Below are positions 1-9,483 of a DNA stretch of 44,668 nt, piece by piece. The stretch's first letter is position 1, and every line of letters starts with the position of its first letter. The translations under genes were made by a program, and so were the position numbers. Source of the DNA: Funiculus sociatus GB2-C1 (lineage in GTDB: Bacteria > Cyanobacteriota > Cyanobacteriia > Cyanobacteriales > FACHB-T130); the NCBI RefSeq assembly GCF_039962115.1, contig NZ_JAMPKJ010000049.1, positions 1 through 44,668 on the forward strand. The letters are read 5' to 3'. The notes below the pieces were generated by a model. That model had not been told where the DNA came from. It ran no database searches and saw only the letters and a list, made by a program, of their open reading frames with translations.

Positions 1-53
1 GTATTTCATCAGATATTCTTATGAATCAGACTGCGTGATCGCTCACCCGTTTT

Positions 54-689
54 TTGCGAGCGCCTTTGTTTAGACCCCATATTACCTCAGCATCGACTTT
101 TGCAAGAGGTCTATTACTGACGCTGGAACCTTTAACAGAATTTGAACACCAGGAAATCCTACAAATTTGCAATTTATTTCGTGATTACTACGCAGAGGGG
201 AAAATTTCCGAGGGGCAAGTTAAGTTCTTATTCGTCGCTCGGCTGATGTGGTTGGCTGGGTTCTATCAGCCTAGTATTAAGATAACCCTAGAAGAAGGGA
301 TTGCTGATATTTCCATCGAAGATGAAGAAACCATCATCAAAGGACGGATGGATATTTTAGCAATAAATAAAACTCAAACAACAACAGATACACTTTTCTG
401 GATTTTGGTGATTGAGACAAAAAATAGTAGTATTAACGCATTAGAGGGTTTACCTCAATTGCTCGCTTATGCTTATAAAAGTCTGGAGTATCAAGAATCA
501 GTTTGGGGGTTGACAACGAATGGAATGGATTATCGTTTCGCGTATCTACAGCAAGGAATTTCCCCAACCTATCAACTATTACCAGCACTGAACTTGATTG
601 ACTCTGAACCTTCAATCCAATTGCTGCAAGTTCTAAAAGCAATCTGTAAGTTAGAAAACATTGCAACGCCTGTTGAGGCAGTATCTTGA
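54..689 (+). CDS. PD-(D/E)XK nuclease-like protein, start uncertain
   Basis: This 211-residue protein resembles a cyanobacterial family annotated as restriction-subunit-R-like or PD-(D/E)XK nuclease-like. The visible motif is RMD (D100) followed by a hydrophobic strand ending in E121-T-K123, which is the usual D...ExK core. The stretch WLAGFYQP is the part I recognise from longer relatives. The only upstream start is TTG at 54, the first 25 residues look unlike protein from this family, and no Shine-Dalgarno is visible. The true start may be internal, or the N-terminus may have been lost by truncation or frameshift. No methylase or specificity subunit is nearby, so a restriction role is not supported. 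Cellular substrate unknown. Confidence 0.6.
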   Translation: MRAPLFRPHITSASTFARGLLLTLEPLTEFEHQEILQICNLFRDYYAEGKISEGQVKFLFVARLMWLAGFYQPSIKITLEEGIADISIEDEETIIKGRMDILAINKTQTTTDTLFWILVIETKNSSINALEGLPQLLAYAYKSLEYQESVWGLTTNGMDYRFAYLQQGISPTYQLLPALNLIDSEPSIQLLQVLKAICKLENIATPVEAVS

Positions 690-786
690 AGTACGTTAAC
701 TCCCTCGCGCATCCTCCACAACTAATCTGTAGTCGCGCTCAGCTATGATTCTTGTATTAAGATAACGACCAGCAGCGTGAAACCAG

Positions 787-3507
787 ATGACTCCGACGCT
801 ATTGAACAATCGCTATCGCATCATCCAGGCGTTGGGAACAGGCGGTTTTGGCGAAACCTTTCTGGCGGAAGACACGCATATGCCTTCCCGTCGTACTTGT
901 GTCATTAAGCAACTCAAACCCGTCACCAACAACCCCCAAGTTTATCAAATCGTTCTTGAACGATTTGGTAGGGAAGCGGCAATTTTAGAAGAACTGGGTG
1001 AGTGTAACCAGCAAATTCCCCGGCTATATGCCTACTTTGCGGAAAACGAGCAATTTTATTTAGTTCAGGAATGGGTTGAAGGTGTCACCCTGAATCAAAA
1101 ATTACAACAGCAGGGAATTTTCAGTGAAAATTTAGTTAAGGAAATGCTGGTAAATATTTTGCCAGTTTTAGACTATATCCACTCTAAAGGAATTATCCAC
1201 AGAGATATTAAACCCAGCAATATTATTTGGCGAGAAAGGGATGGCAAACCCGTTTTAATTGATTTTGGTATCGCTAAAGAAATGATGAATACTGTCGTGG
1301 ATGCCAAAGGGGAAATTACTAACTCAATTGCCGTCGGTACGTTGGGTTTTATGCCTTCAGAACAAGCGGCAGGTAAACCAGTATATTCTAGTGATTTATA
1401 TAGTTTAGGATTGACGGCGATTTATCTGCTTACCGGGAAACGTCCGCAAGATTTGCAGACAAATCTGGAGACGGGGGAAATGAATTGGCGCACCGATGCT
1501 TTAGGGAGCCAAATTGCACCAATTTTAGATAAAGCGATTTGCTACCATCCACGCGATCGCTATCCGACCGCTAAAGCAATGTTAGCAGCTTTGCACTCTC
1601 AAGATCGGGTTCTGCCAAAACTTCCAATAACCATCCCGCCTTCTGAGAAGGAAACGATTAACCCGGCAGATATAGAAACCGCACCCGTTTCTATTCCTAC
1701 TATTAGTCAAAAAGCACCAGCGCCTAAAATCACCTACAGCCAACAAGGATATCGCAACCGCCAGATATTACTTAACAAGGTAAAAAATTACTGGGTTAAA
1801 GGTGTTTTAGAAACTTCCTTACACGGTAAAGCATTAATTGAGCTAGGTTTAGAAAAACGCCTTGATGCTTTAGATCGTCCTTGGGGTATGGTCTGGGAAA
1901 CTCCCGATCAAGCCCGAGAAACTCTATCTAATAATATCAGAATTAGCGATTTATTCCAACAAATGGGAATCGGGCGATCGCTTTTAATTTTAGGCTCTCC
2001 AGGTTCAGGCAAAACAACAACGTTACTAGAACTTACCCGCGATTTAATTGCAAGTGCTGAACAAGACACCAATCAGCCAATTCCGGTAATATTTAACCTC
2101 TCTGCTTGGACAAAGGAGAAGATAAAAATTGCTGATTGGCTAGTTCGAGAACTCAACACGAAATATCAAGTTTCCAAAGAGATTGGCAAAGCCTGGATTA
2201 AAAATCAACAATTAATTTTGCTACTAGATGGGTTAGATGAAGTTAGCACTAAACTGCGAGAAAACTGTGTAGAGGCGATTAATAAATTCTGTCAAGAATA
2301 CGGAGAAACCGAAATAGTAGTTTGTAGCCGAATCAAAGATTACGAACTATTATCAAACCGCCTGAGATTTCAAGGTGCAGTCTTCATTCAACCACTAACT
2401 CTAGAGCAAATTCATCAATATCTGAAGAATGCAGGTTCAGAACTTGACGCAGTGAACACAGCGCTGGAAGCAGATACCACGCTGCAAGAATTAGCCAAGT
2501 CACCTCTGATGCTCAGTATTATGACTTTCGCTTATCAAGGAATGTCAATTACAGAATTGCCAGGAATGAACTTGGAAGAACGCCGCCAACACCTATTTGA
2601 TAAGTATATTGATAGAATGTTTGAGCGTCGAGGCATTAATAATAAATATTCAAAAGAGCAATCAATCCGCTGGCTGAGTTGGCTGGCGCAAAGACTCTCT
2701 CAGCAGTCGCAAACTGTATTCTTAATAGAACGACTACAACCAAATTGGCTACAGAAAAAAAGACAAAAATTAATTTATGCGATTAGTATTTGGCTTACTT
2801 TTATCCTTTTGGCTGCAACAATAGGCGAACTACTTCTACCTACCAGTAAAATGATTTTGCTGCTAATTTCGAGTGGGTTAGTTTTTTGGTTTATTTTTGG
2901 TGTCTCTCGCATCAAAACTGTTGAAAATCTCAAATGGTCATGGAAAAAAGGTATTGATAGTCTGATTCGGGGGATAATTTTTGGCTCGATTTTGGGGCTG
3001 ATTGTCAAACTCACTTATCACATAATTTTTAACCCGCTGCATTGGAAGATTTTTTATCCTCAGTTTATAAGTTTACAGCTATATTCTTGGACTCGCGGCA
3101 TAGTTTTTGGGCTAAGTATGGGGCTAATTTATGGTTTAATTAGTGGTTTAACTGCTCCTAGCATTCAAATACGGACGGTTCCTAATCAAGGGATTCGGCA
3201 GTCTGGCAAAAATGCTGTCGTTTTTGGTTTAATTGGCTTGATTGTGTTAGGAATAGCGGCTAATATATTGCGTTGGTCTGCTTGGTATTGGGGAATTTTT
3301 GGTTTATCGTTTGGGGTAGCAGCAGGTGGCGGGGAAGCTTGCGTTAAACACTTTGTCTTGAGAGTTATTCTATATTGCAGTGGTTCTATTCCTTGGAATT
3401 ATGCCCGTTTTCTCGACTATGCCACTAAGCGCATTTTTTTACAAAAGGTTGGCGGCGGTTATATTTTTGTTCACCGGCTGTTGTTAGAACATTTTGCCCA
3501 GAAATAA
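787..3507 (+). CDS. Ser/Thr protein kinase-NACHT NTPase-membrane fusion
   Basis: This 906-residue protein has three parts. Residues 9 to about 270 are a Hanks-type kinase: glycine loop GTGGFGET, catalytic HRD at 138-140, and DFG at 159-161, all intact. Residues about 395-640 are a NACHT-type P-loop NTPase, with Walker A GSPGSGKT at 403-410 and Walker B LLLDGLDE around 477-485. From about 663 to 870 there are several hydrophobic segments, and the protein ends in a soluble tail (GGGYIFVHRLLLEHFAQK). The kinase and NTPase should therefore lie on the cytoplasmic face of a membrane. Such fusions are known in multicellular cyanobacteria. Bacterial NACHT proteins can act in phage defence, but that role is inference here. 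The next gene is convergent and 34 bases away. Confidence 0.9.
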   Translation: MTPTLLNNRYRIIQALGTGGFGETFLAEDTHMPSRRTCVIKQLKPVTNNPQVYQIVLERFGREAAILEELGECNQQIPRLYAYFAENEQFYLVQEWVEGVTLNQKLQQQGIFSENLVKEMLVNILPVLDYIHSKGIIHRDIKPSNIIWRERDGKPVLIDFGIAKEMMNTVVDAKGEITNSIAVGTLGFMPSEQAAGKPVYSSDLYSLGLTAIYLLTGKRPQDLQTNLETGEMNWRTDALGSQIAPILDKAICYHPRDRYPTAKAMLAALHSQDRVLPKLPITIPPSEKETINPADIETAPVSIPTISQKAPAPKITYSQQGYRNRQILLNKVKNYWVKGVLETSLHGKALIELGLEKRLDALDRPWGMVWETPDQARETLSNNIRISDLFQQMGIGRSLLILGSPGSGKTTTLLELTRDLIASAEQDTNQPIPVIFNLSAWTKEKIKIADWLVRELNTKYQVSKEIGKAWIKNQQLILLLDGLDEVSTKLRENCVEAINKFCQEYGETEIVVCSRIKDYELLSNRLRFQGAVFIQPLTLEQIHQYLKNAGSELDAVNTALEADTTLQELAKSPLMLSIMTFAYQGMSITELPGMNLEERRQHLFDKYIDRMFERRGINNKYSKEQSIRWLSWLAQRLSQQSQTVFLIERLQPNWLQKKRQKLIYAISIWLTFILLAATIGELLLPTSKMILLLISSGLVFWFIFGVSRIKTVENLKWSWKKGIDSLIRGIIFGSILGLIVKLTYHIIFNPLHWKIFYPQFISLQLYSWTRGIVFGLSMGLIYGLISGLTAPSIQIRTVPNQGIRQSGKNAVVFGLIGLIVLGIAANILRWSAWYWGIFGLSFGVAAGGGEACVKHFVLRVILYCSGSIPWNYARFLDYATKRIFLQKVGGGYIFVHRLLLEHFAQK

Positions 3508-3541
3508 TTTTCTTATTTAGTTGAGTAGGGGAATTTATATT

Positions 3542-5008
3542 TTAAACTTTTAATTGCTTATAGCTTGGTTCGTAAATAGCGATCGCTTCCTCTTTACCCT
3601 TCACCTTCACTGACTTATCTACCAATCGCAACGAGAAGGTTTCTGGGTGGTACAAACTATTTACCACTGACTCTGTTACCAAAATCTGACAGTCATACTG
3701 CTTAGTTAAACCCTCAACGCGAGAGGCTAAATTCACCACATCGCCAACCACAGTAGAGTCAATGCGCGAGTTAAATCCCACCGTACCCATCACCACCTCA
3801 CCGCGATGGATGCCGATACCGACTGCGATCGCAGGCAAACCTTTTTCTATTCGCTCCTCATTAAAAAGAGACAGTGTCCCCTGCATTAAAATTGCTGCAC
3901 GCAGAGCGCAATCAGTTGCTTCATCATCGAACAATGCCATGATCGCATCGCCAATATATTTGTCAATAAAGCCGCCACTTTTCTCAATCGGCCATCCCAT
4001 ACATTCCAAGAAATCATTCAAAAACGAAAACGTCTCGAATGGTGTCATTTGTTCCGCCATTGAACTGTAATTTCGGATATCGCAAAACAAAATCGTCATA
4101 GTTCGCGTCGCCGATACACCCACCTGAATATTTTCAATTCCCTCTGGTGCAATAACTGAAAGAAATTTATCCGGCACGAACCGCTCAAACGATTCCAAAG
4201 TCTTGTGCAACTTACTAAACGATGCTTGCAACGCTGCCGACATCTCGTTAAAAGACTTTGCTAAATCTCCGATTTCATCTGACAAGTTAATTTCCGCACG
4301 ATGCTGTAAATCTCCAGCGGCAATTCTGGCAGCACTCACCTGCAAACGCTGCACCGGATCGCTCAACCGCTTTGCCAGAATATAGGCACACACTAAACTA
4401 ACGGCGAGTCCCACAAAACCCACTAACACAGCCTGATTTATTGCATAGACAACAGCACGGTTAATTTGCTGTGAGGACATCCCGATCCGCAAAGTGCCAA
4501 TTGTTTCACCCGATACCAGTTTGATGTCCGAACTTACTTCTATAAATCGTTCGCCACGCTTCGCTCGCACACGCCCCAAGAACTTGATATCCCGCAGAAC
4601 AAATGTTTCTACAGCATGAGACTGCCGTGATTTTAGCGCCGCATTCGTCACCTCTACTGGAACAATATCTGGAATATACTGGTTTTGGAAATCGCTGGGC
4701 GACGAGGCAAGAATCTGATTTTTTTTCCGGGCATCAGAAACAAGAATGTATAAAAAATCCTGATTTTCCCTCATCAATAAATCCAGATCCACGCGGATTT
4801 GACCCCAATTTTCTTCAGAGAGTTCGTTACCCAAAGCATAAGCTGACAGCTTAACTAAGGACTTTGCTTGACTCTGCTGCTGCTGACGGTAGAGGTTACT
4901 CTCGGTATTCGCCCAAATCCAGACTATGGAGCCAACCAGTCCGACGATCAACAGCGTCGTGGCGGTCATAAATTGGGTGTGGATTGAGCGGAAAGCAAAA
5001 ACTTTCAT
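3542..5008 (-). CDS. Membrane HAMP-domain class III adenylate cyclase
   Basis: This 488-residue sensor cyclase should make cyclic AMP from ATP. A transmembrane helix lies near residues 14-34, followed by an extracytoplasmic sensor region, a second helix at about 190-213, a HAMP domain at about 205-260, and a C-terminal catalytic domain from about 300. The metal-binding aspartates are D310 (FCDIRNY) and D354 (IGDAIMALF). The substrate-selecting position holds K350, as in adenylate rather than guanylate cyclases. Its partner is T419, as in class IIIb enzymes, several of which respond to bicarbonate. N426 and R430 complete the transition-state pair. All key residues are present, so the enzyme should be active. 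The ligand of the sensor region is unknown. Confidence 0.9.
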   Translation of the reverse strand: MKVFAFRSIHTQFMTATTLLIVGLVGSIVWIWANTESNLYRQQQQSQAKSLVKLSAYALGNELSEENWGQIRVDLDLLMRENQDFLYILVSDARKKNQILASSPSDFQNQYIPDIVPVEVTNAALKSRQSHAVETFVLRDIKFLGRVRAKRGERFIEVSSDIKLVSGETIGTLRIGMSSQQINRAVVYAINQAVLVGFVGLAVSLVCAYILAKRLSDPVQRLQVSAARIAAGDLQHRAEINLSDEIGDLAKSFNEMSAALQASFSKLHKTLESFERFVPDKFLSVIAPEGIENIQVGVSATRTMTILFCDIRNYSSMAEQMTPFETFSFLNDFLECMGWPIEKSGGFIDKYIGDAIMALFDDEATDCALRAAILMQGTLSLFNEERIEKGLPAIAVGIGIHRGEVVMGTVGFNSRIDSTVVGDVVNLASRVEGLTKQYDCQILVTESVVNSLYHPETFSLRLVDKSVKVKGKEEAIAIYEPSYKQLKV

Positions 5009-5090
5009 CCGGCTTTATTTATAACATTCTGTTTTGGTTTAAATACAACTAGCGTCATTTGGCAATCTGAGCAAGAGTTGGGACTTGGTT

Positions 5091-5199
5091 TAGGTAATAG
5101 GTTGCTTCTAATTATCTATAGCAGTCTTTGCAGGGTTGTGAAGCTTTTTTCCGTTTGTAGGTAGGCTCTTTTTTCCTACGAATTACAACCTATTACCTA
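5091..5199. repeat. Perfect 14-bp inverted repeat with nested hairpins
   Basis: TAGGTAATAGGTTG at 5091-5104 is the exact reverse complement of CAACCTATTACCTA at 5186-5199. Inside and just outside are smaller palindromes, including CCTAAGC/GCTTAGG and CTTCT/AGAAG around 5205-5247. The element fills most of the 244-base spacer between two minus-strand genes. It may be a non-autonomous element or a processing or termination structure. Confidence 0.6.
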
Positions 5200-5252
5200 T
5201 GCTGCCTAAGCTCTTCTTTATAGAAGAATGAGGCTTGCTATGCTTAGGTAAG

Positions 5253-5726
5253 TTAACTTGTTGAATCAGTTTCTTTTTTAGGTTTATTCAACTCCCTGCA
5301 TTTAGCTTCAGCCTCTTTATACGCTTCTGAATACTTTTTACTGCCCATAATTAAATTTCCGTAATACTCATGTGGTAAAGCATCATAAACAGGCAGTGGC
5401 TCATCATCTGGATAATCTTCTTTAGCTTCTTCTACTGCTGCAACAAGTTTCTTCACAGTTAAATGTTGTGCCGGAAAGTAGAAAAATTGTTCTGCATTTT
5501 TATTGAGGTGTGGCAGTGTGGGATCGACAATACAAGTCTCAAGCTCAATCCAACTATGCTCAATCGGCCTGTATGGCTTCCCATCCCCAACTAAAAATCC
5601 TTGTACATACATACATCCTTCAGTTAATAATGCCGCTTTGTAAGCATTATTAAAGGGATCTTTTGCTTTGCTTTTAATGCGCTCGGAAAGTTCTTTTGAG
5701 AGGGTTTCATCTAATGGTTTGCTCAT
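5253..5726 (-). CDS. Hypothetical protein, possibly transglutaminase-like
   Basis: This is a soluble protein of 157 residues with no signal peptide. I do not recognise a named family. The order C38, H57 (EHSWIE) and D68 (IVDPT) resembles the Cys-His-Asp spacing of small transglutaminase or papain-like domains, in which a cysteine is followed by an H-x-W strand and a V-D-P-T turn. That is a pattern-level resemblance only. The C-terminus is charged and lysine-rich. It lies upstream of the adenylate cyclase on the same strand, but a 244-base spacer rich in inverted repeats separates them, so co-transcription is doubtful. Confidence 0.65.
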   Translation of the reverse strand: MSKPLDETLSKELSERIKSKAKDPFNNAYKAALLTEGCMYVQGFLVGDGKPYRPIEHSWIELETCIVDPTLPHLNKNAEQFFYFPAQHLTVKKLVAAVEEAKEDYPDDEPLPVYDALPHEYYGNLIMGSKKYSEAYKEAEAKCRELNKPKKETDSTS

Positions 5727-6269
5727 CGGTAATCCTTAAAAGAAATTGAAATTTTGATTTTTTTTTGTATAGTATAACTCAGTATTTTATTGTTTCTATG
5801 TCGAAGGCTACTATCAGCAAAGTAAAAGTTAACATTATACATTGGGGGAGAAAAATTCTTACTTAGATTATATTTCAAAGCTTTCGTTTGATTGATAGGA
5901 TAATTTATATTGCCATGAACCTATTAGAGATTATGTATAGCAATTCAAGGGTTGGGTGTAATACATCTGTAGGGGCATGGCATTGCCATGCCCTTACCAA
6001 GGCAGCATGAACATCAGAACCGCGATATATCCATCCAACCGAGAAACGCTGTACAAATACATCTAATGGTTGAGAAACTGTAGCAGCCCGATTTAATGGG
6101 TAAAAGCTACCTTTTGTAGAAAATAGTTTCCGCCAATTCAGCAGGCTCCATAAAGGGTAAAAAGAGAATTTCATAAATGAATTAGGATTACTATTTGCTC
6201 GGTACAATCTAGTTAACATCTATCAAAGTTTTACCTTATGGGGTAGCCATAGTTCGGTATTAATTCCTA
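5727..6269. other. Non-coding spacer with a MITE
   Basis: No convincing gene is seen in this 543-base stretch. It is AT-rich at 5750-5930, carries the MITE copy at 5936-6053, and has unassigned sequence at 6054-6269. A 104-codon minus-strand reading frame here runs through the MITE and is not believed. Confidence 0.55.
5936..6053. mobile_element. MITE-like element, copy 1
   Basis: This 118-base element is highly similar to 9791-9909. Its ends are imperfect inverted repeats of about 23 bases: the left end starts TATAGCAATTCAAGGGTTGG and the right end, read on the other strand, starts TACAGCGTTTC. A 10-bp palindrome lies in the centre (GGGCATGGCA at 5973-5982, TGCCATGCCC at 5984-5993). It has no coding capacity, so any transposition would need a transposase acting from elsewhere. 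Confidence 0.75.
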
Positions 6270-7310
6270 TTAGGGATAAAAACCTTCTAAGAAAGTCACC
6301 CATCGCTGTCTATTCAAAGGGCGCGAAAACCCCGCCCCTGCTTGACACTCAGAACTAAAAGCCAGCGTCAATGGCCCCCCCATTTTTGCGGGGATCGGTT
6401 CTTTGTCATTTCCCCATCTGGTCGCCACCAGAATCTCACACTCGCGCAAATCGGTTGCTGCCAAGCGGACTGGATTGGAGGGGTCATGGTAAATTGGTGC
6501 CTTCCCGCGAACTACAATTTCCCCATTGGCGGGCAGATGGATACCTGCGAAGGCTAGAACATCGCGTACACGCACCCCGTGAAGTTTGACTTCGCCGTTG
6601 GGCCAACCCATTCTGTAGCCGACATTTTCCAAAATTGTAACTTGGGGAAGTTTATCAAGAGCGGCTAAGTCTAGTTCGCGCGTTCCTACACGTAATTTTA
6701 CTGGTTCAGTACCAATTATCATGTGGGTAACGTAAAACGCCCAGGATAGTTCGTTATACTTTTTTTTCAAATTAGGGTATTGCGTATGCGGAATGACTAA
6801 ATAAATAGGGCCGCCTTGATCGCGGGGAATTGGTTTGCCATTTTTAGCGATCGCTAAAGTAATCGGGTAGGCAAGCAAATCCTTCAAGCTGATTGTCGCT
6901 TGGTAGCCGTCAAAGCAGACAAAAGTAATATCTGTAATATCCGACGCGATCGCTAACTTTTTCAATAGTGTAGATACACGGATGCCCCGAAAGTCGAAAA
7001 TCTCCTCTTGGTTGAGTACGGCATGAGGCTCTGTAGTTTTTACATGATTTCTTGCCAATGCCTGTAGCTGTTGCCAGCTCAATGTCACCGCTTTGCCCTT
7101 GGCCATTTGCCCCTCAATAACCAGATTCCACTCCTCCGGTGAAGTTTTGGTATTGGCTTTCACCATCTGGGCGTTGAGAGCGATCGCTTCAGTTCGCCAG
7201 GACTCCAGCTGCTTATCCGTTGGCTGATTTGTACAAGCTCCAAGGCAGACAATACTTGTCACTAGCGGTACTAGAGCCAAATTTTTCCCCACGTTTGGAT
7301 TCAACCGCAT
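6270..7310 (-). CDS. Lipoprotein with sulfite-oxidase-type molybdopterin-binding fold
   Basis: This 346-residue protein begins with a lipoprotein signal whose lipobox LGAC places the lipidated cysteine at 26, so it should be tethered to a membrane facing the periplasm. Two consecutive regions (about 62-210 and 215-346) resemble the oxidoreductase molybdopterin-binding domain. The first has a cysteine in the strand before FDGYQ (C132) and a GGPIYLVIP strand; the second has a GGPLTLAF strand. Whether C132 ligates molybdenum, and what the substrate is, cannot be told from sequence. It follows pheS on the same strand across a 245-base spacer containing an imperfect inverted repeat. Confidence 0.75.
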   Translation of the reverse strand: MRLNPNVGKNLALVPLVTSIVCLGACTNQPTDKQLESWRTEAIALNAQMVKANTKTSPEEWNLVIEGQMAKGKAVTLSWQQLQALARNHVKTTEPHAVLNQEEIFDFRGIRVSTLLKKLAIASDITDITFVCFDGYQATISLKDLLAYPITLAIAKNGKPIPRDQGGPIYLVIPHTQYPNLKKKYNELSWAFYVTHMIIGTEPVKLRVGTRELDLAALDKLPQVTILENVGYRMGWPNGEVKLHGVRVRDVLAFAGIHLPANGEIVVRGKAPIYHDPSNPVRLAATDLRECEILVATRWGNDKEPIPAKMGGPLTLAFSSECQAGAGFSRPLNRQRWVTFLEGFYP

Positions 7311-7460
7311 TTAAAGAATACTTCTTTAGGTAGTTTACCGAAAAGCGATCGCTACTGTAACTACAGCGACTTAACTCTTTTTAACACAGTTACCTCAAGT
7401 CATCCGGGAAAATACCAAGTCAGTAAGCTATTTAGAATATTCTCCTTCTAAGGAATAAAA

Positions 7461-7548
7461 AGGTGATAGAAAATAGGAGATAGAGGTTAGGAGGTAAGGA
7501 GAAAATTACTTAGAACTGTAAGTTTTATCCTTCCTACCACCTACTACC
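7461..7548. repeat. Imperfect inverted repeat of purine-rich/pyrimidine-rich arms
   Basis: A purine-rich arm (AGGTGATAG...GGAGGTAAGGA, 7461-7500) faces a pyrimidine-rich arm (TCCTTCCTACCACCTACTACC region, 7528-7548). The arms can form a long imperfect hairpin just after the pheS stop codon. It looks like the low-complexity spacer repeats seen elsewhere in this window and may aid termination. Confidence 0.45.
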
Positions 7549-7555
7549 AAATTTC

Positions 7556-8560
7556 TTAAAACTGCCGCAAAAAGCGCAAATCGCTGCTGTACATCCGACG
7601 CACATCATCAATTTGATGCAGCACCATTGCGAAACGCTCAGCACCGAAACCAGCGGCAAACCCAGTATAAACTTCTGGATCGTAACCCACCTTCTTCAGC
7701 ACATTGGGGTCAACCATACCGCAGCCCATTACTTCTAACCAGCGTCCCTGCCATTGCACATCGACTTCCGCCGAAGGTTCGGTGAATGGGAAATAACTGC
7801 CCCGGAAACGAATCGGTAACTCAGCACCAAACATCTCCTCTAAAAACACCTTAATAGTGCCTTTAAGGTCTGTAAAAGTTAGCCCCTGATCAACTGCCAA
7901 AATTTCTACTTGGTGGAAGACGGCCGAATGGGTCGCATCTACCGTATCTCGTCGGTAACAGCGTCCTGGTGCCACAATCCTGATTGGCGGCTCATTTTCT
8001 TCCATGTAGCGAATCTGCACCGAAGAAGTATGCGTCCGCAGCAGATTGCCATCCGGCAGGTAGAAGGTATCCTGCATATCGCGGGCAGGGTGGTCTGCCG
8101 GGGTGTTCAGCGCCTCAAAATTGTAGTAGTCTGTCTCCATCTCCGGCCCTTGGGCGACGGTGTAGCCAAGACCAACGAAGATATCTACAATGCGGTCAAT
8201 TGTACTGTTGAGCGGGTGCTTGCGACCGAGGGGGCGGTAAACTCCTGGCATAGTGACATCCAGGGTTTCCGATTCCAATGCGGCTTGGATTTGGGCTTCC
8301 TGCAAGTTTGTCCGCTTGCGATCCAGGTCATTTTGCAGCGCTTCTTTGACTTCGTTTGCTAAAGCACCAATCCGGGGGCGATCGCTTGCGTCTAATTTAC
8401 CCAAACCCCCTAATACTTTGGACAGCTGCCCTTTCTTACCCAGGTAGCCGACTCGAAGTTCCTCTAGTTGTGCAAGAGTAGAAGCAGCAGCGATCGCATT
8501 CGTCGCATCCTGTTTAAGCGCGGCTAGTTGAGCCTCAAGCTCCGAAAGCGTAGTGGTCAT
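7556..8560 (-). CDS. pheS: Phenylalanyl-tRNA synthetase alpha subunit
   Basis: This subunit charges tRNA-Phe together with PheT in an alpha2-beta2 cytoplasmic enzyme. It has 334 residues, the normal length. It has an N-terminal coiled coil (about 1-90) for tRNA contact, then the class II catalytic core with motif 2 ([21 protein letters not shown]) and motif 3 near the end ([13 protein letters not shown]). No key motif is missing. pheT is not adjacent, which is common in cyanobacteria. The gene is divergent from surE with about 125 bases between start codons. Confidence 0.97.
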   Translation of the reverse strand: MTTTLSELEAQLAALKQDATNAIAAASTLAQLEELRVGYLGKKGQLSKVLGGLGKLDASDRPRIGALANEVKEALQNDLDRKRTNLQEAQIQAALESETLDVTMPGVYRPLGRKHPLNSTIDRIVDIFVGLGYTVAQGPEMETDYYNFEALNTPADHPARDMQDTFYLPDGNLLRTHTSSVQIRYMEENEPPIRIVAPGRCYRRDTVDATHSAVFHQVEILAVDQGLTFTDLKGTIKVFLEEMFGAELPIRFRGSYFPFTEPSAEVDVQWQGRWLEVMGCGMVDPNVLKKVGYDPEVYTGFAAGFGAERFAMVLHQIDDVRRMYSSDLRFLRQF

Positions 8561-8685
8561 TTTCTACAGACAGTCTTCAGTTTGGCATCTTTGCTTGAGT
8601 TTAACGCGATTTGACTCATTCATCTGCATTCATCTATTACAAGCTGCGGTGCAAAATAGAATTTGACTCCTCCTGTAGTAAGTTA

Positions 8686-9483
8686 ATGAAACTGTTAATC
8701 AGCAACGATGATGGCATCTTCGCCTTGGGCATTCGCAATCTCGCCAATACCCTCGCCGAAGCCGGACACGATGTCACCGTAGTATGCCCCGACCGGGAAC
8801 GGTCTGCCACTGGTCACGGTCTTACCTTGCACGACCCCATCCGCGCTGAAGTCGTCGAGTCGATTTTTCACCCCACAGTCAAAGCCTGGTCTTGTTCGGG
8901 AACTCCCTCGGACTGCGTAAAACTGGCGCTAGGTGCTTTGCTCGATGCACCCCCCGATTTTGTCTTATCTGGGATTAACCACGGCTCTAACCTTGGCACT
9001 GATGTCTTATACTCAGGCACAGTTTCAGCGGCGATGGAAGGCGTAATAGAGGGAATTCCCAGCATCGCTTTTAGTCTGACGAGTTACACCTCAAGGGAGT
9101 TTCAAACCGCTGCCAAATTTGCCAAAATCCTCATGGATAAGTTAAGCTTGCAGCCGCTACCAGAGGCGATGTTACTCAACGTCAATGTGCCACCTGTGAA
9201 ATGGGAAGATGTTGCGGGTGTCGCCCTGACTCGTCAAGGGATTCGTCGCTATTTTGATATTTTTCAAAAGCGGGTAGATCCACGCGGCAAAACTTACTAT
9301 TGGTTAGCTGGTGAAGCTTTGGAAGAAGTTGAACAACCTGAAGATCCGCTTTTACCCAGTCACATAGAAACCGATGTGCAGGCAATTCGGAAAAACTACA
9401 TTACCGTAACGCCCTTGCAATATAACCTCACCTATGCTGCTGGAGTTCGCAGTTTGCAGGAATTCAAGATTTTTGAGCTTTGA
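8686..9483 (+). CDS. surE: 5'/3'-nucleotidase SurE
   Basis: This is a metal-dependent survival protein that removes phosphate from nucleoside monophosphates. The chosen start is the ATG at 8686, giving 265 residues beginning [10 protein letters not shown], which places the metal-binding D8 and D9 at the family position. An in-frame start 75 bases upstream would add a tail foreign to SurE. Further family motifs are [27 protein letters not shown] and [25 protein letters not shown]. Length and motifs are complete. It is divergent from pheS. Confidence 0.96.
   Translation: MKLLISNDDGIFALGIRNLANTLAEAGHDVTVVCPDRERSATGHGLTLHDPIRAEVVESIFHPTVKAWSCSGTPSDCVKLALGALLDAPPDFVLSGINHGSNLGTDVLYSGTVSAAMEGVIEGIPSIAFSLTSYTSREFQTAAKFAKILMDKLSLQPLPEAMLLNVNVPPVKWEDVAGVALTRQGIRRYFDIFQKRVDPRGKTYYWLAGEALEEVEQPEDPLLPSHIETDVQAIRKNYITVTPLQYNLTYAAGVRSLQEFKIFEL

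Noticed and set aside
787-5008. CBASS-like reading of the kinase-NACHT and cyclase pair
   Set aside because: The cyclase is a class III HAMP adenylate cyclase on the opposite strand, not a CD-NTase, and no CBASS effector or ancillary gene is present.
5905-6219. 104-codon minus-strand reading frame
   Set aside because: Its second half is the MITE at 5936-6053 read through; there is no ribosome site and no family resemblance.
7910-8362. 150-codon frame antisense to pheS
   Set aside because: It lies wholly within the conserved pheS coding region and has no protein-like features.
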